64,000 nucleotides of DNA from Gammaproteobacteria bacterium (GCA_016191245.1 JACPOY010000005.1:1-64000); one strand, 5' to 3'; positions 16,851-27,632 are shown, numbered from the stretch's first letter. The notes: a model not told the origin generated them from the letters alone. Program-made: numbers and translations.

Positions 16851-18314
16851 TTAAATCACTACTTCTTCAAGACTCAACTCATTTTGCATTTTGGCATGAA
16901 TAATACGCTCTAACATGCTTGTTGTTGAACAACCCTCAACAAAAGGTATGATTTCTATTCTACCGCCATTATTCACAACTTCTGCACCACCTGCAATTTG
17001 CGAAGGCTTATAATCACCGCCTTTAACTAAAATATGCGGCAAAATACTCGCTATCAGTTTTTGTGGCGTATCTTCACTAAATGACACCACATAATCCACA
17101 CATTCTAACGCGGCTAAAAGCTGCATCCGGTGCTCTAATGAATTAATAGGTCGGCTCTCACCTTTTAAACGCTTGACTGAATTATCATCATTCACAGCCA
17201 TAATTAAACAATCACCCAAGGCACGCGCTTGTTGCAAATAAGTAATGTGACCTGCATGTAAAATATCAAAACAACCATTGGTCATGACAACGGTATCGCC
17301 ATGCTTTTTGCGTCTTAATACTTCAGCTTGTAATTCTTGAACTGAGATGACGCCTTTGGCAAGTGGATGATAGTTCTGGGGAACAAGTTCTGCGTTTATT
17401 TCATCTGCAGTAATGGTCGCTGTACCTAAACGCCCCACCGATAAACCACCCGCAATATTTGCAAGCTTTGAAGCATCAACAAGTGAGCAGCCTGCTGCCA
17501 TTGCTGCCCCTAAAACCGCAATCACCGTATCACCTGCGCCAGTAATATCAAAAACTTCTCTCGCTTGGGCGGGAATATGAACAGGCTTGTTTAATGCAGT
17601 GATTAGCGTCATGCCTTGACTACCACGCGTGACAAGAAGCCCTTCCAAATCTAAATCTTTAACAAGTTTTTGCCCTTTACTTTCAATATCCGCTTCACTT
17701 TCACAATGACCAACTGCTGCTTCAAATTCACCTAAATTAGGCGTTAAAACAGTCGCTCCTTGATAAACACTTAAATCTGCATTTTTAGGATCAACCAATA
17801 CTTTCACGGCGTGCTTTCTGGCAAATTCAATAATGGCTTCTGGATGCGCAATCATTCCCTTGGCATAATCTGAAAGAATAATCATATTGGTATTTCGAAT
17901 ATAGGGTTCTAATTTTTCGATAATGCTCGCAGCATTAACCCGAAATTTGTCTTCAAAATCCAAACGAATCAATTGTTGATGTCGACCTAAAACTCTTAAT
18001 TTTAACGTCGTCCTTAAGTCTGGCGACTTAATAAATTGGCAGTTAACCTCTTTGGCTTCTAGCATCTTCGCAAGACTAATACCGACATCGTCTTCACCAA
18101 TAAGACTCACCAAGGTCGTTGATGCGCCCAAAGCCTGTACGTTGACCGCCACATTGGCAGCTCCCCCGACTCTTTCTTCATTGCGTTCAATTCTTACCAC
18201 AGGAACAGGAGCTTCTGGAGAAATCCGTGAAGTATCACCATGCCAATACCGATCTAGCATCGCATCGCCAATAACAATAATGTTACTTTTGGAAAAATCA
18301 GGACAAGTTAACAT
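16851..18314 (-). CDS. hldE: Bifunctional heptose-7-phosphate kinase / heptose-1-phosphate adenylyltransferase
   Basis: 487 residues from the ATG at 18314, where AGGG is about 8 nt upstream; a nearer ATG at 18320 is only 2 nt from it. The N-terminal 330 residues form a PfkB-type kinase ([50 protein letters not shown]). The C-terminal part is a nucleotidyltransferase ([32 protein letters not shown]). Both catalytic motifs (GAGD and HxGH) are intact. It makes ADP-D-glycero-D-manno-heptose for LPS core synthesis. Confidence 0.97.
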   Translation of the reverse strand: MLTCPDFSKSNIIVIGDAMLDRYWHGDTSRISPEAPVPVVRIERNEERVGGAANVAVNVQALGASTTLVSLIGEDDVGISLAKMLEAKEVNCQFIKSPDLRTTLKLRVLGRHQQLIRLDFEDKFRVNAASIIEKLEPYIRNTNMIILSDYAKGMIAHPEAIIEFARKHAVKVLVDPKNADLSVYQGATVLTPNLGEFEAAVGHCESEADIESKGQKLVKDLDLEGLLVTRGSQGMTLITALNKPVHIPAQAREVFDITGAGDTVIAVLGAAMAAGCSLVDASKLANIAGGLSVGRLGTATITADEINAELVPQNYHPLAKGVISVQELQAEVLRRKKHGDTVVMTNGCFDILHAGHITYLQQARALGDCLIMAVNDDNSVKRLKGESRPINSLEHRMQLLAALECVDYVVSFSEDTPQKLIASILPHILVKGGDYKPSQIAGGAEVVNNGGRIEIIPFVEGCSTTSMLERIIHAKMQNELSLEEVVI

Positions 18315-18384
18315 GAACATTCCCTTTTAGATTTTATTATTTTTTTCAAAACGGCTCATTTTAACACAGAAAATGAAGAAAGCA

Positions 18385-19101
18385 TCACTTACCGAAGGTA
18401 TCTAACTTGGCAAAAATATCCTGAAATAAAGAGACTGTTTCAGGGGCGACACCGGGGGCTTCATCCCAGTTTTCCATAAAACGTTTTTGCTCACGAAGGG
18501 CCCCTTTTTTAGCACTGATATCGCACCAATGATGACGCATGCTATCTAAATCTATCAACCATGGCTGATTATCAATGACCAAAATATTACTTAAATTTAA
18601 ATCGCGATGACTTAATTTATTATCAGCCAACTTTTGAAGCATATTGGCAATATTCACCGCCACATTACGCCAAATTGGCTGAGGTTTTGCGCCGCAAGCA
18701 AAATAATGTAGGGCATCAATTCCTTCAATATAAGTACAAATAAAATAAGATCGTCCGTTTAAAAAACCAAAACATTCTTCAATTAAAGCAACCGGTGTAA
18801 AGGTGGGGATACCTATTTTTAGAAGTTTCAAAGAATTGCGCCAATTTTTTTTGGCTCTGGAAGATGAAAACAATCTTCGTATCATATGCATCCAATCTTT
18901 TGTGTTGGCTCTTTTGACAACCAATAACTGATTATCAACTTCGATCACAACAACGGTGGATGTCACATCGTTTTTTAAAATTTTATATGGATTTTCAATA
19001 GCGCGATCTAAATCCTGCAACAAGGCTTGCATTTGGGGCGTATAATATTGTTGCTGACAAAGAATATTCTTGTTCCAGCGTTTAATGTTAACTATTGTCA
19101 T
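18385..19101 (-). CDS. LPS core kinase of the InaA/WaaP/Kdo-kinase family
   Basis: 238 residues. The protein-kinase-like core is visible: VVKRANTKDWMHMIRRLFSSSRAKKNW around the ATP lysine, the catalytic loop LSHRDLNLSNILV and the metal motif WLIDLDSM. The RRLFSSSRA..NW layout is typical of Kdo kinase and WaaP-like enzymes that phosphorylate core sugars. It overlaps the upstream glycosyltransferase by 14 nt, so translation is probably coupled. The exact sugar phosphorylated cannot be read from sequence. Confidence 0.8.
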   Translation of the reverse strand: MTIVNIKRWNKNILCQQQYYTPQMQALLQDLDRAIENPYKILKNDVTSTVVVIEVDNQLLVVKRANTKDWMHMIRRLFSSSRAKKNWRNSLKLLKIGIPTFTPVALIEECFGFLNGRSYFICTYIEGIDALHYFACGAKPQPIWRNVAVNIANMLQKLADNKLSHRDLNLSNILVIDNQPWLIDLDSMRHHWCDISAKKGALREQKRFMENWDEAPGVAPETVSLFQDIFAKLDTFGK

Positions 19102-19921
19102 AAATTAGATATTGATCAATCCCTTTTTGGGCTTTAACTTGCGAACTGCTCAATACTTGAGAAAATTGCTTTTCATTATTACTTAAATTTGTTCTGTCAT
19201 TGTTCGGGTGCCAAAGATGCAACACTTCAACAGAAAATTTACCTAATTTTCTTTTCACTCCATGACGCTGTAATCTCACGATTAAATCGGAATCTTCCAA
19301 TCCCCACCCCACGTAATTTTCATCTAATCCATTGACCGCAATAAAATCATCACGCCACACCCCTAAATTACAAGTTTTGACTCCTTGCCATTTTTGAGGC
19401 GATAATTTTCTTAAATTACCCAAAGGCATGTCATAACGAGTCGGTATGCGGTTACATTTGGCGAAAAGCCTTGCTATTAACCATCGGTTCGCTTTCCATT
19501 GTTCAATGGCCAACTGCTTGTTTAACACTTCTTTAGTGAATGACTCATTTAATAAAATGCGATTTCCAGCAACAAACCACCCTCTCTCAGCTAATCTTGC
19601 ATGATTGCCAACAAAGTGTGGCAAGGGAACACAATCCCCATCTAAAAAAATCAGGTATTCATTTTTAGCTTTAGAAACTGCTTTATTTCGACACATGGCT
19701 GCTTGAAAACCTTCATCAGGTTGCCAGCAATGAATCAAAGGAAAAGAAAACTTATCCCTAAATGAGTTTACCACATCTGCCGTATCATCTTTGGAGCCAT
19801 CGTCAGCGACAATCACTTCAACCTGTTGATAATCCTGAGCGCAAAGCCCATTTAGCACTCTCGCCAACGCTTGGGGCCAATTATATGTTGTTACAATTAC
19901 GCTAATACTTGGCAATGTCAT
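19088..19921 (-). CDS. Family 2 glycosyltransferase, LPS core
   Basis: 277 residues, GT-A fold: SVIVTTYNWPQALARVLNGL at the start, VIVADDGSKDDT nucleotide-binding motif, FLDGDCVPLP (DxD) around residue 95, and GLDENYVGWGLEDSDLIVRL near the C-terminus as in the chondroitin-polymerase / GT2_7C subgroup. It sits between the O-antigen-ligase-like gene and the LPS kinase gene, so a core or outer-core sugar transfer is likely. Donor and acceptor are unknown. Confidence 0.88.
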   Translation of the reverse strand: MTLPSISVIVTTYNWPQALARVLNGLCAQDYQQVEVIVADDGSKDDTADVVNSFRDKFSFPLIHCWQPDEGFQAAMCRNKAVSKAKNEYLIFLDGDCVPLPHFVGNHARLAERGWFVAGNRILLNESFTKEVLNKQLAIEQWKANRWLIARLFAKCNRIPTRYDMPLGNLRKLSPQKWQGVKTCNLGVWRDDFIAVNGLDENYVGWGLEDSDLIVRLQRHGVKRKLGKFSVEVLHLWHPNNDRTNLSNNEKQFSQVLSSSQVKAQKGIDQYLIYDNS

Positions 19922-19933
19922 GTCAAAAGTCCT

Positions 19934-21172
19934 CTAATGCAACGTTGCTTTTACAAGTTTTTGCTGTGCTGTTGCAGGAAGATTGGCAAAACATATTGCT
20001 GTCATCAAACAATAAAAATACCCTTCGGTGAAATCTTTTAACCAAGAATTTAAGGTACACCCCAGCATAAAAGTAAGTAATACACCTTTGCAAAACCCTC
20101 GAACATCAAGCGGGAGCTGCGATGAAAGCCGCCATTGTTTATAAAACAATAGCAATAACATTCCTAATCCAAGCAGGCCTAATTCAACGCTAATGCGCAA
20201 ATATTCATTATGAGGATTATCAGTTAATAACGTTGACTTCCCTTCAAATAATTTGGCATATGCAAGGGCATAACTTCCCGTTCCCCAACCAAAGAATGGT
20301 TTTTCAATAATCAACGACGTGCTTGAATCAGCAAATTGTATCCGTGATCCTAAAGATGATTCTAACAACCGACCACCTTCATGATAGAAATCTAAATCCT
20401 GTGCAAGCAGATTTACTCTGTCACTAAATACGCTTGAGGTCATATAGGCGCCCCCAAACATAAGAACTGCTATCAGACTTGCCCATAACATTCCTTTGAG
20501 GCGATACCATTGCCAGGCCAGCATCAATAAACACAATACTAAAGTTAAATATCCAATTCTGCCGACACTCATAAACAATAAGTAATAAACCATCAGCGCA
20601 ACAATACCTATCAAAACAAATCGATATTGTTTAGCAACATATTTTATCTGAAATGCCAAAAAGAAAGCGGCAATAGCCATAAAATAGCTAGTTTTAATAT
20701 GGCTTTTAAACACGGCACCCGTTGTATATTTCAAACCAATTGGAAAATTGGCATACACTTTTAAAAATGCAAGAACGAGTGTCAGCACCATGGCCGAAGC
20801 AAATGCCCACAATGCCATTTTTGACAATGCTTTTGGCTGATAATAGTAAATAAGAATCGGAATAATACCTAAGCGTAGACTGTCTATCACAGATCGGCGG
20901 ATAGTATCGTTATCCCCCATCGAGTAAGTCATACCTAAAATTGCAAGGAAAATGATTGGGTATAACCAAACGACTAAAGGATGATGGACCAAAATCCATC
21001 TTTTCTCTGTTTGATTGGGCCCCAAGATCCATGATAACAATATGATGGCTACCAAAACAGAAGTTATCGCGGTAGATACCGGCACAGCAAATGCAAGCCC
21101 AATTGCAGCGCCTTGTCCGACGAGGTCCCATTGTAATTGAGGAAAATTAAATAACTTTTTCTTTATTAACAT
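19934..21172 (-). CDS. waaL: O-antigen ligase / polymerase family membrane protein
   Basis: 412 residues with about 11-12 membrane segments and the Wzy_C (O-antigen ligase) hallmark: a large periplasmic loop with SLGSRIQFADSS, FFGWGTGSYALAYAKLF and LTDNPHNEYLRISVELGLLG, containing the conserved R and NPHNEYL residues. WaaL-type proteins join the O-chain to lipid A-core on the periplasmic side. The start overlaps the end of waaC by 26 nt, and the downstream glycosyltransferase starts 12 bp later. The symbol is by position and family; a polymerase role remains possible. Confidence 0.8.
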   Translation of the reverse strand: MLIKKKLFNFPQLQWDLVGQGAAIGLAFAVPVSTAITSVLVAIILLSWILGPNQTEKRWILVHHPLVVWLYPIIFLAILGMTYSMGDNDTIRRSVIDSLRLGIIPILIYYYQPKALSKMALWAFASAMVLTLVLAFLKVYANFPIGLKYTTGAVFKSHIKTSYFMAIAAFFLAFQIKYVAKQYRFVLIGIVALMVYYLLFMSVGRIGYLTLVLCLLMLAWQWYRLKGMLWASLIAVLMFGGAYMTSSVFSDRVNLLAQDLDFYHEGGRLLESSLGSRIQFADSSTSLIIEKPFFGWGTGSYALAYAKLFEGKSTLLTDNPHNEYLRISVELGLLGLGMLLLLFYKQWRLSSQLPLDVRGFCKGVLLTFMLGCTLNSWLKDFTEGYFYCLMTAICFANLPATAQQKLVKATLH

Positions 21173-22253
21173 GATTATTTTTTATTGTAAGTCCATTTAT
21201 ATGAAGTTCGGGATCTGCCATTGATTCTATCAATGTATGAAAAACCTTTTCAGGCGGCAACGTTTCAAAACACGGAGGCATCACTGCAAAATCATTTCCT
21301 TTTTTGCAATCGCGGCCAAAACATGGTGCACAAGGCGCATCTACTTTCAAATGATATTGCTTAGGTCCATAAGCACCGGTCAAACCTGGATCTGTTGGCC
21401 CATAAAGCGAAATCGTCGGTACAGCCATTGCTGCCGCAATGTGCCCCAACCCGGTATCTACAGCAATAATTCCTTTAGCCTTGGCAATTAAACTCGTAAT
21501 TTCTCCTAGCTTTAATTTAGGCAATACTTCAGGCAACAACGCTATGCTTTTCTCCTGGCAAAAATCTCTGATCCTTTCTGCACGTAACTGCTCGCTTTCA
21601 CTTCCCCATGGCAGCAAAATTTGAAAACCTTTAGCAGAAAACAGTTGCGCCAATCGACACCAATACTGCTCAGGCCAATGTTTTGTTGACCATGTCGTGC
21701 CATGCAAGAAAATAATCGTATTGTCGCCGCGTGTATAAGGGATTAATTTTGATTTGTCTATGCCATAATCTACAGGATAATCTGCAATCGAATATTGCAA
21801 TGCTTTAGCAAATAGTTGGCGCACCCTTTCAACAGCATGTTGCCCTTTGGGCACATTAATTTTCTTATCATAAATTAAACTTGCAAAGCCTTCTCGTACA
21901 GATTGTTTATCTAATCCATACCTTGGACCTTTAGCAAATTTAGTTACCAAAGCACTTTTGACTAAACCTTGAGCATCAATCACCCCATCATAGGTGGTAT
22001 AACGCAGTTTTTGAATAAAGGTATGCCATTGTCCTTGTTGATATGTTTCCCAAGGAGCTTTTCTAAAATGTCGCAGTGGGGCTTCAATCACTTTATTGAC
22101 AGCATGATGCCAGTAAGGTATTTCAGCAAAACCGGGCTCAACCACCCAATCAAATTGAATATCACCTAAGGCTTTTTGAGCATCAGTCAAGGCTGGCAAA
22201 GTATGAATCACGTCGCCCATGGAAGACATTTTTACAATAAGATAACGCTTCAT
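21147..22253 (-). CDS. waaC: Lipopolysaccharide heptosyltransferase I
   Basis: 368 residues from the ATG at 22253, which overlaps the waaF stop as ATGA; the frame extends 20 codons upstream into waaF. The start MKRYLIVKMSSMGDVIHTLP is characteristic of WaaC. GT9 features follow: FLHGTTWSTKHWPEQYW, IAKAKGIIAVDTGLGHIAAA and ISLYGPTDPGLTGAYGP. It adds the first heptose to Kdo2-lipid A. The 4-nt overlap with waaF suggests translational coupling. Confidence 0.95.
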   Translation of the reverse strand: MKRYLIVKMSSMGDVIHTLPALTDAQKALGDIQFDWVVEPGFAEIPYWHHAVNKVIEAPLRHFRKAPWETYQQGQWHTFIQKLRYTTYDGVIDAQGLVKSALVTKFAKGPRYGLDKQSVREGFASLIYDKKINVPKGQHAVERVRQLFAKALQYSIADYPVDYGIDKSKLIPYTRGDNTIIFLHGTTWSTKHWPEQYWCRLAQLFSAKGFQILLPWGSESEQLRAERIRDFCQEKSIALLPEVLPKLKLGEITSLIAKAKGIIAVDTGLGHIAAAMAVPTISLYGPTDPGLTGAYGPKQYHLKVDAPCAPCFGRDCKKGNDFAVMPPCFETLPPEKVFHTLIESMADPELHINGLTIKNNHVNKEKVI

Positions 22254-23266
22254 GAATTCACCAAAGCTTCTACCGCTTTCATAATTTTTTGAGGTTTTAA
22301 TTGTTTCATGCATTCATGATGTCCTAAAGGACAGGTGCGTTTAAAACAAGGACTGCATGCCACACCTTCACTTAGAATTGTTGCTTGATCGTTTAAAGGT
22401 GGCGTAAACCCCGGTGAAGTTGAGCCATACACAGCTACCAAGGGACGAGATAAAGCAGCAGCAATATGCATTAAACCTGAATCATTGGTTACAACGACTT
22501 TTGCTTGTGACATTAAATCAATGGCATCGCCTAAAGACGTTCGGCCCGTTAAATCAATACAATTGTTTTGTGTAAGAGCTTGAATCGCTTCAGCTACTTC
22601 TTTGTCTTTAGCAGATCCAAAAATCCATACTTGCCAGCCTTGCTCAATATATTGATTGGCAACTTTGGCATAATACTCTTCTGGCCAGCGTTTAGAGGGA
22701 CCAAATTCTGCACCTGGACACATCACCATGATAGGTTTGCTTGCAGATAATTCATAACGCTTTAAAGCTTCTTCAACGTTATGTTGTTCTACTGTTAATG
22801 CGGGCCGAAATAAATCATGTGTTAATGGCTCATTTTTTTCGGCTGCCAAAGCAACATAGCGTTGTACCATCAATGGATGTTTCTTTTTATCTAGAACGTG
22901 CACATTGTTAAGCAATCCATAACGCCACTCACCCCGCCAGCCAATTCGTTCTGGGATTTTTGCAAAGAAAGGGATCAGAGCAGATTTAAATGAATTCGGC
23001 AAAACATAACAACGTTGGTATTGTGCTTTTCTTAAGTATAAACCTAACTTGTAACGGGTTTTTAAATCGAACTCACCATGTTTGAGCGGCATAACAATAC
23101 TTGAATTAATTTCAGGCATGCGAGCTGTTAAGGGGCGACTCCATTCAGGTGCAAGTACATCAATCGATGTGGATGGATAGCGATGCTTAATAGCTTTAAA
23201 TAAAGCTTGCGCCATGACCATATCACCTACCCAAGAAGGGCCGACAATAAGCGTTTTATCTGTCAA
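22250..23266 (-). CDS. waaF: Lipopolysaccharide heptosyltransferase II
   Basis: 338 residues. GT9 family with WaaF-specific segments: LIVGPSWVGDMVMAQALFKA at the N-terminus, MCPGAEFGPSKRWPEEYYAK, VVTNDSGLMHIAAALSRP and YGSTSPGFTPPL, plus a C-terminal Cys cluster (GVACSPCFKRTCPLGHHECM). It transfers the second heptose of the inner core. It follows the zinc-finger gene by 28 bp and continues directly into waaC. The glnE-ilvE-waaF-waaC order is the same as in Pseudomonas. Confidence 0.96.
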   Translation of the reverse strand: MTDKTLIVGPSWVGDMVMAQALFKAIKHRYPSTSIDVLAPEWSRPLTARMPEINSSIVMPLKHGEFDLKTRYKLGLYLRKAQYQRCYVLPNSFKSALIPFFAKIPERIGWRGEWRYGLLNNVHVLDKKKHPLMVQRYVALAAEKNEPLTHDLFRPALTVEQHNVEEALKRYELSASKPIMVMCPGAEFGPSKRWPEEYYAKVANQYIEQGWQVWIFGSAKDKEVAEAIQALTQNNCIDLTGRTSLGDAIDLMSQAKVVVTNDSGLMHIAAALSRPLVAVYGSTSPGFTPPLNDQATILSEGVACSPCFKRTCPLGHHECMKQLKPQKIMKAVEALVNS

Positions 23267-23294
23267 CTTTGGCCTCTCTTTGGCTGAACAAAAA

Positions 23295-23507
23295 CTAAGG
23301 CGTACCTGACTGAAAATCTGTCAATATGTAGCAAGACCCACAATAGGGACAAGTTGCTTTGCCAGTTTTTTCAATTGGTAAATATACCCGTGGATGTGAA
23401 TTCCATAAAATCATATTGGGCATGGGACATGAAAGAGGTAAATCCTTATGAGTAACTTGATATAATTTTTGTTCACTTGCTGGGATTTCTTCTTCTTTTG
23501 TTTTCAT
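23295..23507 (-). CDS. Small CHCC-type zinc-ribbon protein
   Basis: 70 residues from the ATG at 23507 (the frame runs open to 23579, but the upstream part is implausible). The zinc ligands C-P-M, H-P-R and CPYCGSCY give a C-x(n)-H-x(n)-C-x2-C pattern as in zf-CHCC proteins related to NDUFS6. Such genes commonly lie between ilvE and waaF in gamma- and betaproteobacteria. Function is unknown; a structural or assembly role is usually assumed. Confidence 0.85.
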   Translation of the reverse strand: MKTKEEEIPASEQKLYQVTHKDLPLSCPMPNMILWNSHPRVYLPIEKTGKATCPYCGSCYILTDFQSGTP

Positions 23508-23608
23508 GCATTCAGTTCCGATTTTTATTTTGTCGATATTGTAACATTCGTGTGCTAGCCAGCCCACCCTTAAACACACTCAAATGCTATTTTAGATAGT
23601 TCACTTTA

Positions 23609-24541
23609 TTATTTATTATCCACATAGGTTAACCAATCTGCATGAGTTGATGCTCTGGCATAAACATGATCAAAATATAAAGCCTGTATTTTTTCAGTAA
23701 TTGGCCCTCTACCACCATTACCAATCACCCTATCATCAACATTGCGGATTGGGGTTATCTCTGCAGCGGTGCCTGTGAAAAAACATTCATCTGCGGTATA
23801 GACTTCATCTCGGGTAATTGAACGTTCCATCACTTTCAACCCCAAATCCTGGGCAAGCGCAATCACCGTATCGCGCGTGATCCCCTCTAAACAAGAAGTT
23901 AACTGCGGTGTATGCAACACGCCATTACGAATTAAAAAGAAATTCTCTCCACTGCCTTCGGCAACATAGCCTTCTGGATCTAGCAATAACGCTTCGTCAG
24001 CGCCACTTGATAAGGCTTCTTGTAATGCCAACATGGAATTCACATAGTTTCCAGTTGCCTTTGCTTTGGTCATGATAATGTTGACGTGATGCCTTGTATA
24101 AGAGGAAGTGCGCACCTTAATGCCACGCTTTAAATTCTCTTCACCCATATACGCTCCCCATTCCCAAGCAGCAATGGCAACATGTGCTTTTAAATTATCC
24201 GCGCGCAAACCCATGCCTTCACTACCATAAAAACAGATAGGACGTATATAACCTGACTTTAATTTATTTCTGACAATGACTTCACGATGCGCTTGATTCA
24301 AGGTTTCTCTATCAAAGGGCATCGGCATTCTTAAAATATGGGCAGAGCGAAAAAAACGTGAGGTATGATCATTCAACCTAAAGATGGCTGTCCCTTTAGC
24401 TGTGGCATAAGCTCGAAGCCCTTCATAGATCCCCATGCCATAATGTAATGAGTGAGTTAAGACATGAATGTTGGCGTCTCTCCATTTCAACCACTCGCCA
24501 TCCATCCAGATAAACCCATCTCTATCCGCCATTGTTGCCAT
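23609..24541 (-). CDS. ilvE: Branched-chain-amino-acid aminotransferase
   Basis: About 310 residues from the ATG at 24541, preceded by GGGGG; the frame extends 17 codons further to 24592. Class IV PLP aminotransferase: FIWMDGEWLKWRDANIHVLT, HSLHYGMGIYEGLRAY, MTKAKATGNYVNSMLALQEA with the Schiff-base Lys in TKAKATGNY, and YVAEGSGENFFLIRNGVL. It makes leucine, isoleucine and valine from their 2-oxoacids. Between it and glnE lie about 180 bp that may hold its own promoter. Confidence 0.96.
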   Translation of the reverse strand: MATMADRDGFIWMDGEWLKWRDANIHVLTHSLHYGMGIYEGLRAYATAKGTAIFRLNDHTSRFFRSAHILRMPMPFDRETLNQAHREVIVRNKLKSGYIRPICFYGSEGMGLRADNLKAHVAIAAWEWGAYMGEENLKRGIKVRTSSYTRHHVNIIMTKAKATGNYVNSMLALQEALSSGADEALLLDPEGYVAEGSGENFFLIRNGVLHTPQLTSCLEGITRDTVIALAQDLGLKVMERSITRDEVYTADECFFTGTAAEITPIRNVDDRVIGNGGRGPITEKIQALYFDHVYARASTHADWLTYVDNK

Positions 24542-24718
24542 GTCAGCCCCCAATCCATTGCATCCTTTATATAGTAAGAAAGTATAACCCAACCAGATAA
24601 GAAAATAATCGTTGTGAGTTTGCTTACAATCTTAATTTTCGTGTATTTGCATTATTTCGGTGAACTTCTTTTATTTTTCAAAGAAAAAGATCGAAGACGC
24701 TCTAGGGATCATAAATCA

Positions 24719-27607
24719 TCAAGACAATGACGATGAAAAAGTCTTCTGAAATATTTGATGCACAGCTTGTAAGTGCAAATTCAAGAGTGAATCTTCACTT
24801 AAATGAAATGCTGGCTGTAATATTTTTCGTCGAATTAACATTTGATAATGCATAAAAGCGTGCTTCAGTAAATTCATATCAATGTCAGACATTAAGCCTA
24901 ATTGCTCTAATTGTTCTAAAATTGGCAAGACAGCACGTTCGTTTAACAATACTGGATATTCCTTTGCAAAACGTAAAATATAATATTGAGCAATGAACTC
25001 GATATCTGCCAAACCTCCTTTTGTCACTTTAATATCCAGACTCTTGCCCACATGATGCCCAAGCATTTTCTCCCGCATCAATAAAATGTCATTTTGCAGC
25101 TGATGAGGTTCTCTCAATGAAGAGAGAATATCTTGACGTAGAGTATCAAAAGAAGTTTTCAATAAATTAGGCCCCAAAATAAAACGTGCTTTAACTAAAG
25201 CTTGATGCTCAAAAGTCCAAGCTTGTTCACGCAAATATTTTCCAAATGCTTGAATGGGGCTAACCAATAGGCCTGCGCTGCCCAAAGGTCTTAATCTGAC
25301 GTCTACTTCAAATAGCGTACCTGATGCTGTATGTGTACTTAAGATATGAATAATACGTTGCGCAAGACGTAAACTAAATTCATCATTTGATATCGTTTTA
25401 TCACAACTCTCAATATTTTGATTATTTTGCGCATCAAAAAGAAAAACCAAATCCAGATCTGAAGCATAATTGATTTCTCTGGCACCCAATTTACCATAAG
25501 CAACAATGCCAAACGGGATTTTCTCTTGTAATGTTTTAATATCCTCTTTGAGATTGTAATGACGGATCATAAAATCTAAACTGATCTCATAGACTTTTGC
25601 TACAATAACTTCAGTAATATCACTGAGTGCTTTGGCAATATCTCCATTGGCTTGGGTTTTGAATATTTCATCGGTTGCTACATGTAAAAACCAAGTAAGT
25701 TTGAATTGTCGCAAATTATCCATTTGCCCTTCCAGATCATTTGGCGACAACCAACTTAATCTCTCAGATAGTTCTTTCTCAAGCGTTAATTTATCTAGCC
25801 CGTGTGGCCATTGTGGTGGACTTAATAATTCATCTAATAACACAGGATACGCACAAAGTTGTTGCAGTATCCATTCGCTTTGCTCAGCTATATTTATCAA
25901 ATAGGTTAAAGCTTGTCTTTTCTCAAGCAGCAATGATAAATAAGCAGAACGGCGTACAATGGCTTGCATCATCCGTAACATACGCTCTAATAGATGAACT
26001 TGATTCTGACTTTTTGCAATCATGTCTATCACTACGGGCATAATTTTATCTAAACGAGCGCTTGCATGCTTTTTCAATCCTTGACATAAACGACTGTTCT
26101 TAAATTGCAATAAGCTTACTTGAATAAGATCAGAATTCTGATACCCCATCTGTGTAAGAATATTTTTGGTTTCACTTTCTTCTATACAAGACCATACTAA
26201 AGCTTTATCGTTTTGTGTTGTAATCATAGCTGATTTGTCATGCTGCGGTGTTGACGATATCGAATCAAAGTAACCAGATACACTTGAAATATGTCCTTTG
26301 AGTGCAATTTGAAAAGTCTCCCAACTGGGATAACCCATTGTAATAGTAACTCTTGCCCGATCAAGCGGGCTTTTAGGAATAGTATGCGTCTGATTATCGT
26401 GGATCATTTGAATGCGATGCTCTAAACGACGCAAAAAGATGTAAGATTTTTCCAGATCCTTGCATACCTTTTTTTCTAAATAACCCGATTGCGCTAGTCG
26501 AGACAATACGACCAATAATTCTCGATGTTGAAATTGTGGATGCTGGCCACCTCTGATCAACTGAAAAGCCTGTACTAAAAATTCAATTTGCCGAATACCG
26601 CCTGGCCCGAGCTTGATATCCTTTTGAATACGACGCCTTTTCACTTCCCCACTGACAAGCTCTTTCATTTCCCGCAAAGATTCAAAAGCACCATAATCTA
26701 AATATCGGCGATACACAAAAGGATGCAATAAAGAAAGCAGTTGTTCTGCATATTCTGTGTCCCCGGTAATAATGCGTGCTTTAATCAAAGCATAACGTTC
26801 CCATTCGCGACCTTGATATTGATAGTAATTTTCTATCGCACTAAAATTAAGAACAAGTTTTCCACTTTGACCATGAGGTCTTAAGCGCACATCGACCCGA
26901 TAGACAAACCCATCTTCAGTAACATTTGCCAATACTTTGATGAAGGTTTGAGCAACTTTTGTAAAAAATTGTTCGTTACTGATACTTCTACCATGAGTAC
27001 TGGTTATGCCTTCGTCAGGATAAGTAAAAATTAAATCAATATCAGAAGAAAGATTAAGCTCATTCCCACCTAACTTCCCTACCGCGATGATAATAAATGG
27101 CTGTGCTTGCCCTGATTCATTACAAGGCGTTCCCCATTGCAAACAAGATTGTTGATAGATGAACTCTGTCGCCACTTGCACACAGACATCCGCCAAGGCT
27201 GACAATTCTTGCAAATGCTCTGTGAAAGAACATAAATTTAATAATTCACGCCAAATAATTCTTGTCATCGCTTTATGGCGAAACATACGCAAAGCACGCA
27301 TCAGTGTGTCTTCATCTTGAACATTTGAGGAAAACAAAGACCATTCATTTAAAAAATCTTGATGATGATATTGCTGAAGTGGAGCTTGAAAAAATTCAAT
27401 GGGATATAGAACTTGATGACAAAAAATCTGAGACACGTAATCACTAACAGCTAAAATACGCCATAAGGCTTGTAAAAATTCAGATGTTCGCGGTATTGAT
27501 ATATTGGCAACTTTAGCAGCATCTTGATAATGCTGCCAATGCCTTAATAAAGGCTTTTGCATGGGAGTAGGCAAATCCCTTAGAAAGTGTTCTAAAAGCC
27601 CCTCCAA
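24719..27607 (-). CDS. glnE: Bifunctional glutamine synthetase adenylyltransferase / deadenylase
   Basis: 962 residues, matching the usual 940-990. There are two nucleotidyltransferase domains: the N-terminal deadenylase with FIIIAVGKLGGNELNLSSDI-type GGxELxxxSDxD motif, and the C-terminal adenylylase with GIVAYGKLGAREINYASDLD. Each is followed by a GlnD-type helical domain (RLRPHGQSG and RLRPLGSAG segments are present in both). It controls glutamine synthetase activity in response to P-II and glutamine. It lies 25 bp after nfeD on the same strand. Confidence 0.97.
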   Translation of the reverse strand: MEGLLEHFLRDLPTPMQKPLLRHWQHYQDAAKVANISIPRTSEFLQALWRILAVSDYVSQIFCHQVLYPIEFFQAPLQQYHHQDFLNEWSLFSSNVQDEDTLMRALRMFRHKAMTRIIWRELLNLCSFTEHLQELSALADVCVQVATEFIYQQSCLQWGTPCNESGQAQPFIIIAVGKLGGNELNLSSDIDLIFTYPDEGITSTHGRSISNEQFFTKVAQTFIKVLANVTEDGFVYRVDVRLRPHGQSGKLVLNFSAIENYYQYQGREWERYALIKARIITGDTEYAEQLLSLLHPFVYRRYLDYGAFESLREMKELVSGEVKRRRIQKDIKLGPGGIRQIEFLVQAFQLIRGGQHPQFQHRELLVVLSRLAQSGYLEKKVCKDLEKSYIFLRRLEHRIQMIHDNQTHTIPKSPLDRARVTITMGYPSWETFQIALKGHISSVSGYFDSISSTPQHDKSAMITTQNDKALVWSCIEESETKNILTQMGYQNSDLIQVSLLQFKNSRLCQGLKKHASARLDKIMPVVIDMIAKSQNQVHLLERMLRMMQAIVRRSAYLSLLLEKRQALTYLINIAEQSEWILQQLCAYPVLLDELLSPPQWPHGLDKLTLEKELSERLSWLSPNDLEGQMDNLRQFKLTWFLHVATDEIFKTQANGDIAKALSDITEVIVAKVYEISLDFMIRHYNLKEDIKTLQEKIPFGIVAYGKLGAREINYASDLDLVFLFDAQNNQNIESCDKTISNDEFSLRLAQRIIHILSTHTASGTLFEVDVRLRPLGSAGLLVSPIQAFGKYLREQAWTFEHQALVKARFILGPNLLKTSFDTLRQDILSSLREPHQLQNDILLMREKMLGHHVGKSLDIKVTKGGLADIEFIAQYYILRFAKEYPVLLNERAVLPILEQLEQLGLMSDIDMNLLKHAFMHYQMLIRRKILQPAFHLSEDSLLNLHLQAVHQIFQKTFSSSLS

Positions 27608-27632
27608 GGTATATTCTCCCTCACAATCAAGC